This document shows positions 1 to 11,557 of a stretch of 64,000 bases of DNA, piece by piece (position 1 is the first letter of the stretch; every line of letters starts with the position of its first letter). Position numbers and translations under genes: made by a program. Origin of the DNA: Clarkia xantiana subsp. parviflora (taxonomy: Eukaryota; Streptophyta; Magnoliopsida; Myrtales; Onagraceae); the NCBI GenBank assembly GCA_036873135.1, contig JAPTYO010000003.1:23956001-24020000 (forward strand), given 5' to 3'. The notes beneath the pieces were generated by a model. That model searched no databases. It was not told where the DNA came from and saw nothing but the letters and a program-made list of their open reading frames with translations.

Positions 1-90
1 CATGGATAGAGGCGAGACTTGTGCTGACCAAAATCGAGATGAGGCGGCGTCTTGGCGATCGTCGGAGACAAGGACAGCGATGCGACTAGA
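1..90. other. Unassigned GC-rich flank, interrupted by Copia insertion
   Basis: This stretch and the sequence from 2191 to about 2280 are the two sides of the Copia insertion site and are noticeably more GC-rich than the rest of the intergenic DNA. They could be part of an exon or of an older GC-rich repeat. No gene was recognised. Confidence 0.3.
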
Positions 91-95
91 AGCAG

Positions 96-421
96 TGTTG
101 GGTTTTTAATTAGAAAATCTGTGTTGACACAGAAATTACTATGTCGACACAGATGGCTATATTGAGAAGAGAAGGAATTATGCTGGTATAGAGAACTCAC
201 GGTATTTAAAGGATGAACAATGGAAAGTATTTACTGCAGCAATATGAAAGGGAAATAGCTTTTTATTCTCCTCTACCTTTTAACTGAAAGAAGTACAACT
301 TATATAGGAATAGATATAAATCCTAGAATTTTAAACTGAACCTAAAAAAACTCCTAATAATCTGATAAAATAAAAAAACTACCTAATATCTAGAAGCAAA
401 TCATATCAAGATAAACTTGCA
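96..421 (-). repeat. 3' LTR of Copia element, inner end truncated
   Basis: It matches 1834-2159 almost base for base, starting with TGTTGGG. The match stops where the right LTR continues with ATTCTATAAG and ends in CCTAACA. That terminal piece is lost at the internal deletion junction. Confidence 0.9.
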
Positions 422-475
422 GACTTTGGTATGCAGACTTTGTATTCAACAAAGTCTGCATACCAAACAGGTGCT

Positions 476-1787
476 TTAGAATCTGCAGACACCTAAATCA
501 AACTCTTTTTTCAGCATAGTCCTCCATTTTGGTATGCAGACTTTGTATTGAACAGCAGGATCAATCAAGAAACTTTTACTTCTCATTTTGACCTTCAGAA
601 CTTCCTTTTGGCCAGCATCATAAATAACACAACAATTGTCTTCAAATAAAAGTCTGAACTTCCTTTCCACCAACTGTCCAACACTTAATATGTTTTGACT
701 GATATTAGGAACATAGAGCACATCGGTGATTGTTTTTATACCTGATTTTGTCAAGCCTTTTGCAGAAAGTCTATCTCCCATCGGCAATTCGAATTTTAGA
801 CTCGCTTCGAATTATCTCTCTGAATAGACTCTTATTGGATGTCATGTGATTTGTGCACCCACTGTCAATTAACCAGCTCTCAGAATCATTGTTGATTGAG
901 TTACATGAAGCAACAAATAAATGATCATCCTCATCTTCTTCTGCAACTCGAGCTTCTTCCTGGATTTGGACTTGGGAGTAGCAGATAATTGCTTCGTGAC
1001 CCATCTGATTGCACTTGCTGCATTTTGCATCAGGCCTTCTCCAACACTTGTAAGGTGGATGACCTTTTTTGCTGCAGTGCTAATACGGTGGGTAATCTTT
1101 CTTCAATCGGCCAAAACTATCACCAGTTTGGTGTTTGGCTAGCAATGCTCCTTCTACAGTGCTTCATTGCCTCATGAGTCTACATTGCTCTTGAGCCTGC
1201 AAGGCACCTAATAACTCTGCCAAAGTGATCTTGGATAGATCCTTTGTATTTTCTAAGGTGGTTATTGAGGCTTCGTACCGTTCAGGCATAGTAACAAGTA
1301 TTTTTTCTACAATGCGATAATCGGTAAAATCTGTGCCAAGTAACCTTACCCGGTTAGCAATATTAAGCAGTCTTTCTGAGTAGTCTTTCACTGTCTCAGA
1401 TTCCTTCATCCTCTGCATCTCGAACTCTCTAATCAAGTTTAGAGCTTGCATCCCGCGAATCCTTTCATCACCAGCATACACCTCCTTCAAGTAGTCCCAA
1501 ATTTCTTTTGCTGTATTGAGCGTCATAATTTTTGTGAACACAGAATTTGACACAGCAGCAAACAAAAAGGCTTTTGCTTTGGATTTTCTGATCCTCCTCT
1601 CCTTATGGATTTTGATCTGAGCCACGGTGGGATTGTTTGGAAGGTCTGCTACAAGGTAGTCATCTTCAACAGCTTCCCATAAATCTTGAGCGTCTAGATA
1701 GGCCTCCATTCTCACTGCCCACAACTGATAATTTTCTCCATCGAAGACTTGTGGTGCTAGGTGAGACAAATTTGATTCTCCTTCCAT
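476..1787 (-). pseudogene. Copia gag-protease remnant
   Basis: The start codon at 1787 begins a UBN2-type Copia gag domain (about 207 residues to 1164) with a conserved DLWEAVE region and the LLGALQAQEQ end. After a stop, the reading resumes with two zinc knuckles, the second being CSKCNQMGHEAIIC (about 1000-1040). The aspartic protease follows with active-site motif WLIDSGCTNHM (about 860-890). One more frame change at about 771-787 leads into a segment with LYVPNISQNILSVGQL, the usual region before GAG_pre-integrase. The protein then ends at 476 in unrelated sequence from the deletion junction. At least two frame interruptions mean it cannot be translated as one polyprotein. Confidence 0.88.
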
Positions 1788-1819
1788 CTCTCGAAGTCAC
1801 AGATCCCTCAAGAAAAGGA

Positions 1820-1831
1820 GCTCTGATACCA
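1820..1831 (-). other. Primer binding site (initiator tRNA-Met type)
   Basis: On the minus strand TGGTATCAGAGC lies 2 nt inside the 5' LTR end. This is the usual Copia primer site and it fixes the orientation of the element. Confidence 0.9.
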
Positions 1832-1833
1832 GA

Positions 1834-2185
1834 TGTTGGGTTTTTAATTAGAAAATCTGTGTTGACACAGAAATTACTATGTAGACACAGATGGCTATAT
1901 TGAGAAGAGAAGGAATTATGCTGGTATAGAGAACTCACGGTATTTAAAGGATGAACAATGGAAAGTATTTACTGCAGCAATATGAAAGGGAAATAGCTTT
2001 TTATTCTCCTCTACCTTTTAACTGAAAGAAGTACAACTCATATAGGAATAGATGTAAACCCTAGAATTTTAAACTGAACCTAAAAAAACTCCTAATAATC
2101 TGATAAAATAAAAAAACTACCTAATATCTAGAAGCAAATCAAATCAAGATAAACTTGCAGATTCTATAAGCAAAAAATCCTAACA
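1834..2185 (-). repeat. 5' LTR of Copia element
   Basis: A 352-bp LTR that on the plus strand starts TGTTGGG and ends CCTAACA, with TG...CA ends. It is followed directly by the AGCAG target duplication. Confidence 0.92.
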
Positions 2186-2280
2186 AGCAGAGTCGGACTT
2201 TGGCCGCGGTGGACGACGGGATCTGACTCGGACGCCGGTATGGAAGAGAGGGTCGTCAGAGGCTGTTGCTGTTAGAAATT

Positions 2281-2837
2281 CAAGCATGAGAAAAAAATAT
2301 TGTGGGGAGAGATGAAGTTTTCTTATAGGTTTTTTAGAGAAATAATATATTTTATTGCTAATTTTGTATTGTTTTATGTCCCATAAATCACCTTTTATTT
2401 ATACTAATTTAAGTCTATTTATTGCTGATTTATTTTACTAATAAATGCTAAATATTTAGAAATTTAATACTAAATATTCAACAAATATTTTATGCAATAA
2501 ATACTTATAACTATCATTATTGCACTGAGCATTCATGAAAACTTCACGACTTGTCATATTTAAACACTTTCTCATTTGGTGCGCCACATGCTATGCGTGT
2601 TGCGGGTAGTCCAAAATTAGGTGTTTACGTTGGTTGAGATTGCATGTCAACAAATAAATCTACATGTAGACAATCTAAGGAGCCTTTAGCCTTTTAATAC
2701 ATCTACATGAAAGTTAAGATGAATAAGCAATCTAACAACCACATCAATCTTGCTCTAAGGTAGAAATCCAAATTCACTAATTCTGTGTATGAGACGTATA
2801 AACCAAAATTTTAGGTTTCATGTCAATCTACAAACAT
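2281..2837. other. AT-rich intergenic DNA
   Basis: No open frame, terminal repeat or RNA gene was recognised between the first Copia element and the solo LTR. Confidence 0.4.
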
Positions 2838-2842
2838 ACATG

Positions 2843-3460
2843 TGTTGGATCACGATTGGAACTCTGGTACGTTCTTGACGGAAGTCTGAACTCCTTTGCT
2901 CCAAGTAATCCTGCAAGAAGGGGATAGACTGGGCGGTGACCCAGAATCCCTCTCCGATGCTTAAATGAGTATCTCGATGTAGGCTGGCAAGTATCAATAT
3001 GTGAATGATAGAGGAGGAGTTACCCCAGTTACCTGTTGTGGTAACTGCTGGGGGCAGTTAGCCCACGTTCCGTTTATCTCGGCCACTTGCCCACGTTCCG
3101 TCTTTTCAGGCCACTTACCCACTATGTCGATAGTGGGCGTGTTTCTCGGCCTCGTTCTCTGGTGGCAAGTCCCGACGGATGTCGGAGACTCCAGAGTTAT
3201 ATCTCCTTTGGTCACCGCTCGGGGCCCCTCGTCATCGGGACAGGGCTAGTCTTCTCAGGTATTCAATATCGGGGCCTACTCAAAGGCATATCATCGGGGC
3301 CTACTCAAAGGCATATCATCGGGACCGTTCAGCTCGTATGTCGGGACCGACCTTGTCGGTCTTCTCGTATTGGTCTTCTAAGCCTCTTTTGGGGCCCAGT
3401 GGGCCTATTTCGCCGTTTAGTCGTCGTTAATGGGCCTAACGGCTATATCGAAACCCATCA
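2843..3460. mobile_element. Solo LTR (618 bp)
   Basis: A GC-richer block with TGTTGG at the start and CCATCA at the end, flanked by an exact 5-bp duplication ACATG (2838-2842 and 3461-3465). There is no internal region or second LTR, so this is a solo LTR left by LTR-LTR recombination. It contains a short tandem repeat (GGGGCCTACTCAAAGGCATA at about 3272-3320). Open frames inside it are fortuitous. Its family is probably Gypsy-like but is not proven. Confidence 0.85.
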
Positions 3461-3465
3461 ACATG

Positions 3466-4061
3466 CATACAATGTAAGAAGCATAAAACCTTTTACTACA
3501 TCTAGGACGATCAAGTCAAGATATAAAGAACTAACCTCTAAGTAAATAAAGGTGAGGGGATTTTCACGATAAATCCGTAATCGGGACACTAACAGGTGAA
3601 TACGCCGTCGGACGAAAAGTCTCACCGAGAAACGTCGGATGAGCGGCTAAAGCGGATACCCTAAGAGCCAAGCAATTGCAAATCAAGTTTAATGTATGAT
3701 ATAAAATAGGAAAATAAGTTTAAAATAGTCAAATACTTGTGAGTAATTATTTACGAAATATTAGTAATTGTAATATATATTTACAAATTTTATCTACTAT
3801 TATAATTTTCAAAACGTATAAAGTAAACGAACAACAACCAAACTGAACTTAAACATAATCAACTTTAATGTTAGGTTTGTAATAGATTTAAAAAAAAACA
3901 CCCAGACTTGGTGTTGATGAAATTAAACGCATCATTATACCAGACAAAAAGTATTATCAATTAAACAAGCCCAAGTAAATCAAGTTGACTTGACTCGATG
4001 ATATGAAATAATTTAGGAAAATAAATGTAAAAATAAAATTCACATTTACATGGAGTAATAT
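3466..4061. other. AT-rich intergenic DNA
   Basis: No gene or element end was recognised. A moderately GC-rich patch at about 3550-3670 has no identifiable coding content. Confidence 0.4.
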
Positions 4062-4070
4062 TTTTTTAAT

Positions 4071-4705
4071 GGGTTAAGAACACAATAGGGGCCTGAATGT
4101 TTGCCCATGTTGCCAAAAGGGGTCTGAATTGAAAAAACGTATTATTTAGGGCCTGAATTTTGAGTTTTGTGTATAAGTGAGGTCTCCGTCTATTTTTTCT
4201 GTTAAAAGTGACGGAAAGTGGTCACATGCTTGGCATGTGACCAAAAATAATTTGAAAACCCGAAAATGCCCTTTGACCAAAGTGTGTCTTTCATATGTTT
4301 GACCTAAAATGACGAAAATACCCTTTAAGCCACCACAGCTCCGGCGACCACCACCACCCCGACTCCGGAGGCCGGTGGTGGTCGCCGGAGGTCAGTGGTG
4401 GTCGCCGGAGCCGGGTGGTGGTCGCCGGGCAGTGGCCGGAGCGTGGTGGCCTTAAGGGCATAATTAGTGTGTAGGGGTATTTTAGACATTTCACATTTTA
4501 TTAATTAAATTGATAAATTGTATAATAATTACAAAAGGGTATTTTTGTCTTTTCACGTGGTTCTGTTAGATTTAACAGAAAATTTGGACGGAGACTTGAA
4601 AAAACACAAAACTCATAATTCAAACCCTTAATAATACGTTTTTTCAATTCAGACCCCTTTTGGCAACATGGGCAAACATTCAGGCCCCTATTGTGTTCTT
4701 AACCC
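4071..4705. mobile_element. Mutator-type MITE with long terminal inverted repeats
   Basis: The terminal inverted repeats begin GGGTTAAGAACACAATAGGG and match essentially perfectly for about 75 bp, with weaker matching to about 125 bp. The element is flanked by an exact 9-bp duplication TTTTTTAAT (4062-4070 and 4706-4714), as expected for MULE insertion. The core (about 4330-4450) is unusually GC-rich and made of degenerate GGTGGTCGCCGG repeats. It encodes no transposase, so it must have been moved in trans. Confidence 0.9.
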
Positions 4706-4714
4706 TTTTTTAAT

Positions 4715-5073
4715 TTATTTATTAATGTTGGTTTTTATTATTAAAAAAATATAACGCGTCGATTTTAGAAGGCCTCTCAATGAAAATGTACACACAACTC
4801 TATTTATGTAGACATATAATGGGCGGGCTAGTAACAACAGACAAACTTAGTGCATACACTACCCCACAACCGTTATCCAGCTTATAAGTTTCGCATGTAT
4901 TACCTCATTACGGAAATACGTTTATATCGCAACCAGATCTTTCTATTATAGAACTTACAAAATGCTAAATCACTGCATCTGTTGGTAATGTGTATAAGGA
5001 AGGCAACTAAAAGGATGCGAAGTTAAGGGAAAAAGAATAGTGGGGCAAATAATGCATCTAATTTAGTACATGA
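4715..5073. other. Intergenic or intronic DNA before the split host exon
   Basis: No element was recognised. If the adjacent host exon is real, this would hold its upstream intron. Confidence 0.3.
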
Positions 5074-5154
5074 CCTACTGAAACCTGTGAGCATCCACTA
5101 ACAGCTACAACCACAATATCCTACATACAAACTATGACCACCTCTGCAGAAACT
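5074..5154 (+). pseudogene. Left half of a host exon split by the MULE palindrome (unrecognised gene)
   Basis: After the stop at 5071-5073 the frame is open to the insertion point. It continues in the same frame across the target duplication into 16653-16838, which is open to a stop. The duplicated CAGAAACT falls in coding phase: the peptide reads TSAET on the left and ETLCSEGG on the right. The predicted protein is polar and Thr/Ser/Glu-rich and was not recognised. The exon could also be part of a dead gene; it rests on frame continuity only. Confidence 0.4.
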
Positions 5155-5275
5155 GGAATTTTTTTTACCTAAATGGATATCTAGCATTTTCAAAATACTG
5201 AAATGTAATTTTTTTTACATCAATTACACAAATGGGGTCGAAGCTCTTTGAGAGAGCGGAGAACAATGTACTCCG

Positions 5276-5868
5276 TGATGAATATACACCTAATTGGACC
5301 TCACTAAGGCTTAAACACGGTCGCCCCGTCGACCTCGAAGTAAGTCCACTTGGTCCCGAGAAACATACACGACTTGACCAGTTGCTATAAAGCAATCGGG
5401 CTTGTCCGTTTGCACAGCAACCGGACGGGTCCGGACGCGACGTTTCCGGACCCGTCCGGTGTCCTACGGGGCCGACGCTCCCGTTACGACCCCTCTACCC
5501 CGGGCGCTATTGTCCGGGTGCCCGCGTATATTTAATTTCTCCTTATCTCTGTGCTGGCCCCACCTAAAAATGTGGGCCCCTCCGGTGCCTGGATCCAAAA
5601 CTCTATAAATAGGGGCCTAGGTCCTTCATTTCCAACTTGATCCGGATTGAGACATCGGAGCTCTGACTTCTCTATACTTTATCTCTCTAAAATTATGTTC
5701 TTACTTTGGCATCAGAGAGGGTTCGCCAGAGACACCCCCCATCTCTGGCATCACCCTTTGCACAGGTCCGCCAGGCATGGAGTTGGATCGATCATAACCC
5801 GAAGATCAGAGGAACGTGACTCGACGTAAGGCCGCCAAGATCAGACCCCGGATGAGCAAGTTCCAACA
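5276..5868 (+). mobile_element. Solo LTR nested in the left arm
   Basis: A 593-bp insertion starting TGATGAATAT and ending TTCCAACA, flanked by CTCCG (5271-5275) and CTCCA (5869-5873), a 5-bp duplication with one change. The matching place in the right arm is uninterrupted. It contains a TATA-like CTCTATAAATAGG near 5603, probably the LTR promoter. It is probably from a Gypsy-type family related to the solo LTR at 15800-16376, with which it shares the TATAAATAGGGG region. Confidence 0.85.
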
Positions 5869-6110
5869 CTCCACTTTCTCAAAGAATGGAGCTGCAATAG
5901 GGAACATTGTTCCCTGCTGAGTCACATCGCTGCGCTCTTTGAGAGAGCACAACGATGTGACTGCTGAGGGAACGGTTCCCTCAGCAGTCACGTCAAGTCA
6001 CTGCGCTCTTTCAAAGAGCGCAGCGACTTGACTGCACTGCTGAGGAAATCGTTTCCCTTAGCAGCTGGTCGCCGACAAGGGCAAGGCTTGCTATTTAAGC
6101 AAGCCTTGCC
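5869..6110. repeat. Subterminal hairpin cluster of the MULE, left arm
   Basis: Several short inverted repeats lie in series: GCGCTCTTT/AAAGAGCGC stems, a near-perfect TGACTGCTGAGGGAAC palindrome at about 5958-5991, and a stem with arms GGGCAAGGCTTGC and GCAAGCCTTGCCC at about 6078-6110. The same cluster is mirrored in the right arm. Such zones near MULE ends may bind transposase; that role is inference. Confidence 0.7.
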
Positions 6111-7612
6111 CCATTCATCTTTTACGTATGTTTTCATTTGATAAAACAATATATTTAGAAATGCATTTGGAGACCTCATTTTGATTCGGATTCAGAGTTT
6201 ACATTCTACTCCTAGCTGTATTTGGAGCATTTCAAAAGTCTTATTGGCCTCTACAGTTACGGTATTTTCATAATTATACGTTGCTTATATGTACATAATT
6301 TAAAATGCTAGAAACTATTTGAAAAAATAAACACTATATTTATGATCTTTGTAAAAAAAAAAACACTATATTTATGGAGTAAATATATACAAAAAATAAA
6401 TAAATAGCATATTCCTATGAACTATCAAATGTTTCAAACGGTTAATTAGGAGATAACTTGACTTTTAATATAGTAGGTATCATGAAAATATGTAAATAAT
6501 ATATTTACGTATCAAAACTCCGTACACATTACTTCATTTATTGTACCTATATAGGAGGATAAAGTATTTGAAATCATAATGTCCCAGAAAAACTAATCAA
6601 CCAAACATTAATCTCCTTTCAGTGGATAAGTGAATCCATATGTTCATGCATGATAACTTTTTTTTATTATTATTATTATCATTTTATGTCTAAAATAAAA
6701 AAATAAAAAAAATTATCGTAAATTGTTCCTTATAGAATCTAACTATTGTGCGTTTTTGTGTTAGGGGTTGGAGTCATCAAAAACATTGTTGTAGATGCTC
6801 GGGTCGTTAAGGAGCGGTTTTGAAAATTTCAAAAGGACACTAAAATTGGTAAGAGTTAACAATATTTTTTTTTTACTATGTATTAATAATTTGGAGAGCA
6901 TATATACATTCAGGTAACAAAAAAAATTGATGTCCGATCTTGGTAAAAATGCAACAAAGAATGATTCCTTCAGATTGTCAACATATTCACACATCTAATA
7001 TTTTTGATTTATTTGTAATTTGTAGTATTTATAGCATTATAATTATAAAAATTGTGTACCACATCTAATATTTTTAATTTATTTGTAATTTATAGTATTT
7101 TCGATATGGGTGAAAAATTGTGAATATTTCTCTTAGGAATCACCGGTGTTAATTTTTTTTGGATAAAAAACAGTAAATTAGTTTGTTTCACGTCATAATA
7201 GTTTTATGATAAAAAAATATTGAGTAACTGTAAATATAAAGATTTTTCTATTCTATTTTAGTTTCTACATAAAAATAACCAAAATATCAAAAGTGTCTAT
7301 TTAAATGATAAACATATATAGTTTGATTAACAAGGTCGCCACGTATACAAATATGATATGTATAATATTGAAATTATTACAAATAACCACAAAATTATAA
7401 TATAATATAATATAAAATAATATAATATAATATATAAATATAAATATAAATCAAATTTACACTACATTACTTACATAAATAGAGGAAACAAAATTCTACC
7501 GTTTGAATAGATAAATTTTTCAGTTATAAAATTTATGAAAATCTTCTAAAAAAATAATCTCAAATCCAATTTCAACGATGATGGACTTAATTTTTTTAGT
7601 TTGACTTTCTTA

Positions 7613-7641
7613 CCCGCGTGGTGCGCGGGGTTAGCATCTAG
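7613..7641 (+). repeat. Helitron-like 3' terminus in the left arm
   Basis: A GC-rich hairpin (CCCGCG, 5-nt loop, CGCGGG) is followed 8 nt later by CTAG and then T, the classic Helitron 3' end. No convincing 5' TC end was found, so the extent is unknown. The mirrored copy at 14317-14345 shows that it predates the arm duplication. Confidence 0.55.
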
Positions 7642-8338
7642 TAGTAAAATAGTACGACTGTTGATAGTCTATTTGCACGTCACATAAAAAATTTGCTCAG
7701 TCGACATTTTCTAAATTTATTGGAGCTCTATAAGTTTAGATAAAAATATTAATTGACTGCAAAGTAAGAAATGTTTTTATCTCCTTATTTGGTCTGTACG
7801 TAAAATAAAGACACAAATATTTAACGGTTTATATGTAAATCTAATATCTATACAATATTTATAAAATACTAAATAAATTTTTAAATCATCTTTGCCGCTA
7901 ATAATTTAAACAATGAAAACTTTGATACATTATATATATAATAACAATTCCAAATTATAAACTCACGTCATTAATTAAAATGTATTATTTTATTTTGTCT
8001 CCATATAAATATTTTTGTTTATTGTACCGTATTCTAATACTTATAGTCTTAGATATTTAATAATCAAGTTTTTTTTAATGAAAACATTTCACAACTTTCG
8101 GGTATTTAAGATTTTCAACTGAAGTATTTTTTTTTGGCCAAATACAACTAAAGTATATTAACTATTGTGATAATAATTTATTATTTATCCATTGTACTAG
8201 AAATGTAATAACCATATATTTATTGGATGGAAAATTTTATTGTATTAAACGTAGACATTTTGGTCAGTCAGTATTTCTTTAATTTAATTATTTTAGATTG
8301 TCTATGTGTTAATTATCTCTACACTATTTATTAGAAAA

Positions 8339-10504
8339 ATGGTGAAAATATATTTTGAGTTCAACGGACCATTTGACATGAAACAATGGGAAACGACATC
8401 TCAAAATGGTGATTATGAAGTAGACGAATCAGAGCTAGAGGAACTGAATGACCTGAGAAGCCATATGTCGGGTTTAAGGTTACGTGGGGGAAATGCTGAT
8501 GACGGAGACAGAGAATGCAGCAACGCTGAGGCGTACAGGGAAGCAGGTAACACCGACCAAGAAGAATAGCAAATTACTGAAGTTGAGCCAGAGGAGGTCG
8601 ACACTGAGGAGGAGCCTTCGAGGAAGTCAACGAGGCCCGTGAAGAAGCCAACGAGTCAAATGAAGAATATTACCATTACCCGCCTGAATTTACCTCAGGT
8701 GATTTGGAAAAGGGGTTTGAGAGCAATGATTGGGATTTTCATGCTTCTTCATCCTCTCATGCGGTGGAATTTGCAAAGGGGGATAGCTATGCAGATAAGA
8801 ATGTTGTTAAGGTGGCCGTCAAAGAATGGCACATAAACAATGCACGACAGTGCTGCACCCCATCATCCAACAAAAAGTCAGTTGTCTTTGAATGCATAGA
8901 CAAATCATGTTCTTGGTACCTTCGCGCATCAGTGGGGCAATTTGGATCATGGTACATCACGATGTTAGGGCCTCCACACTCATGTGTGAATGTTGAGCCG
9001 ATCAAGCGTCATCGACAAATTGACTACGCGTTAATTGTCAATCATATATATCCTTACGTGTGAGAAAATGTTGGCGCTTCGATCAGCTTCTTACAACAAG
9101 TTATGTTTGAAAAATACACAGAGAAGCCAATGTACCGCAAGGTGTGGTACGCCAAATTTAACGTCATTGAGCGAATCTATGGAAATCACGAGAGTGCCTT
9201 TAATAAACTTCCACAATTGTTGACAACTATAGCGCATTACAATCCAGGCATGGTGTTCGACTGGCCTACCCAAACTGGGCAGGTGGCGACCTTCAGTAAA
9301 TGTTTTTGGGCATACGCACCTTCAATAATCGGGTTTCCACATTGTCGACCATTGATCAGCATTGACGGCACACATCTATATGGAAAGTATAGAGGAAAGC
9401 TTCTTTTAGCTGTAGTGTATGATGCTAACAATCAAATTTTTCCACCGGCATTCACATTGTGTGACAATGAGAGCACAGAAACATGGACATGGTTTTTTAA
9501 CGCGTTTGCGCGATCACGTGACGAAGGATGCACAGCCAGTTTGCATTATATCAGATCGTCATATGGGTATAATATGCACTGTCGATGATATCTTTCCCCA
9601 AACCCATGGATTCCATAGGTATTGTGCTCGTCATGTTGCTAGCAACTTCAACACCCACTTCAAAAATAAGAAGTTGAAGGAGGTTTTTCAAGAGATGCTT
9701 TGGACTTAAAACAAGCATAAGTGTCTTACTGAACGTGAAAAGTGGCTACAAGCGGATGGTGACAAATACAAGGATTTCATTGACAGAATGAGAGACATCA
9801 ACACGTGGTCGTTGTCTCATGATGGAGGTCTTCAATTCGGTAATATGACAACGAATCATTCTGAGGTTTTCAACAAAGTGCTGAAGGGTGCAAGGTCATT
9901 GGCGGTTACCGCGCTGGTTGAAGTAGCATTTATGAGAATGAATACATATTGGATTGATCGTACGGTAGAAGCCAGTCGTGAGTTAACCGAAGGCCACTCA
10001 TTTCTAGAGAAAATTAGGACTAAGTTAAGTAAAGCTATTGAAGAATCTAGGTTCTTTACTGCTATACGGTTTGGTCACGGCGTAGTTTTCGCGTTTCGAC
10101 TCGTGACGGTCAACCATATGTTGTAAACCTTGATGAGATGGAGTGTGAATGCGGCGAGTGGAGGTTGTTCGGAAGCCCATGCAAACACGTCATATGTGCA
10201 ATTAAACGGGTTCATACAAGCGTCTTGTCATACGTTGACAGTCAATTCAAGATAGAAAACATTATTAAGGCGTATGAACATGCATTTCAACCTTTACGTC
10301 AAGAGCATAATTGGCCAGTGTGGGACGGTCCAACCGTGATTGTTCATCCTCAGATGCTTATTTCACCAAGGGGGAGAAAAAAGTGTGATAATTCCCACCA
10401 AGATGGACACTAGCCAACCGTCTCGCCAACCGTCCAAGGTGAATAGATGCGGTAAATGTGATCAGGATGGTCATAACAGAAGAAGTTGCAAATCCACTAG
10501 TTGA
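8339..10504 (+). pseudogene. MULE (MuDR-type) transposase pseudogene, left copy
   Basis: It starts MVKIYFEFNGPFD, the usual plant MURA-type N-terminus, followed by an acidic Glu-rich region. An N-terminal MuDR DNA-binding domain follows (about 8704-9063, with the C..C and H residues of CIDKSCSWYLRA and PPHS). The MULE catalytic domain has ISIDGTHLYGKYRG (first Asp, about 9358-9400) and IISDRHMGI (second Asp, about 9550-9575). A SWIM zinc finger CECGEWRLFGSPCKH is at about 10144-10190, and a C-terminal CCHC knuckle CGKCDQDGHNRRSC at about 10449-10490. Lesions include an in-frame TAG at 8567, frameshifts near 8610 and 9500, a TGA at 9061 and a break near 9710. It has no function as a protein. 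Confidence 0.9.
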
Positions 10505-11018
10505 TATGTATGAATTGCATCATAAACTACGTTGTATTTTGTTTGTTTGTTTTTATTTAACGTATTTTGAGACTGTTCGGTTAATGTATTTTGTAATTTT
10601 TTTTGTAGAATTTTGAAATTTAAGGTTTTTCAAAAAAATTCTTAAAAAATTACTATGACTTCTTACTTATTAGGTAAATCCATTGTCGGAAACGGGGACA
10701 AATTTGGACTTGTATAATATATATGACTCATGCAAACTTACGCCAAAACGACCATTAATGTCTGAAATTTCTCAGAAGATTGTCATTTATCTACAACTCC
10801 AAATGCAATAAAACTTGAATTTCTTTTGTTGCTAAAATAAAATTCTGTAATTTTTATAATTTATTTGGAGAATTTCGAAATTTAGGGTTTTTCAACCCTG
10901 AATGGGTTACGACCCCCCTAAAACGAAAGCTTTGGGCCAAATATCGATTTTTACACAAATGCAACTGAAAAAATACGCAAGTGAAAATACACAAGTTTCA
11001 ATTAAACATCAACCAACT

Positions 11019-11033
11019 TCAATTTGGACATGT
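11019..11033. other. Centre (spacer) of the giant palindrome
   Basis: Fifteen non-palindromic bases separate the two arms. The flanking arm sequence is perfectly complementary for dozens of bases, for example ATCAACCAACT on the left and AGTTGGTTGAT on the right. A spacer this short means a transcript through it would form a tight hairpin. Confidence 0.9.
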
Positions 11034-11557
11034 AGTTGGTTGATGTTTAATTGAAACTTGTGTATTTTCACTTGCGTATTTTTTCGGTTGCATTTGTGTA
11101 AAAATTGATATTTGACCCAAAGCCTTCGTTTTAGGGGGTCGTAACCCATTCGGGGTTGAAAAACCCTAAATTTCGAAATTCTCCAAATAAATTATAAAAA
11201 TTACAGAATTTTATTTAAGTAATAAAAGAATAACTTTCAAGTTTCATTGCATTTAGAGTTGTAGATAAATGACAATCTTCCGTGAAAGTTCAGACATTAA
11301 TGGTCGTTTTGGCGTAAGTTTGCATGAGTCATATATATTCTACAAGTCCAAATTTATCCCCGTTTCCGGCAATGGATTTACCTAATAAGTAAGAAGTCAT
11401 AGTAATTTTTTAAGAATTTTTTTGAAAAATTTTAAATTTCGAAATTCTACAAAAAAAAATTACAAAATACATTAACCCAACAGTCTCAAATACGTTAAAT
11501 AAAAAAAAAACAAAACAAAACAAAATACAACGTAGTTTATAATGCAATTCATAAATA

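Larger units (their letters stand above)
96..2185 (-). mobile_element. Internally deleted Ty1/Copia retrotransposon (gag-protease only)
   Basis: The element lies on the minus strand and is bounded by an exact 5-bp duplication AGCAG (91-95 and 2186-2190). The right LTR (1834-2185, 352 bp) is the 5' LTR and is followed by a tRNA-iMet-type primer site. The left LTR (from 96) is the 3' LTR. About 1.4 kb of internal DNA holds only gag, zinc knuckles and protease; integrase, reverse transcriptase, RNase H, the polypurine tract and about the first 25 nt of the 3' LTR are missing. The element is non-autonomous and dead. Confidence 0.93.
5156..11018 (+). repeat. Left arm of the giant inverted repeat
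   Basis: A 5.86-kb arm, including a 593-bp solo LTR absent from the other arm. By eye it differs from the right arm by several percent plus small indels, and it is near-perfect next to the centre. Besides the transposase it contains AT-rich non-coding DNA (about 6200-8300 and 10505-11018) in which no other gene was seen. Confidence 0.88.

Noticed and set aside
3001..3545. Open frames of 82-152 codons
   Set aside because: They lie in the GC-rich solo LTR at 2843-3460 or run past its end; no domain is visible.
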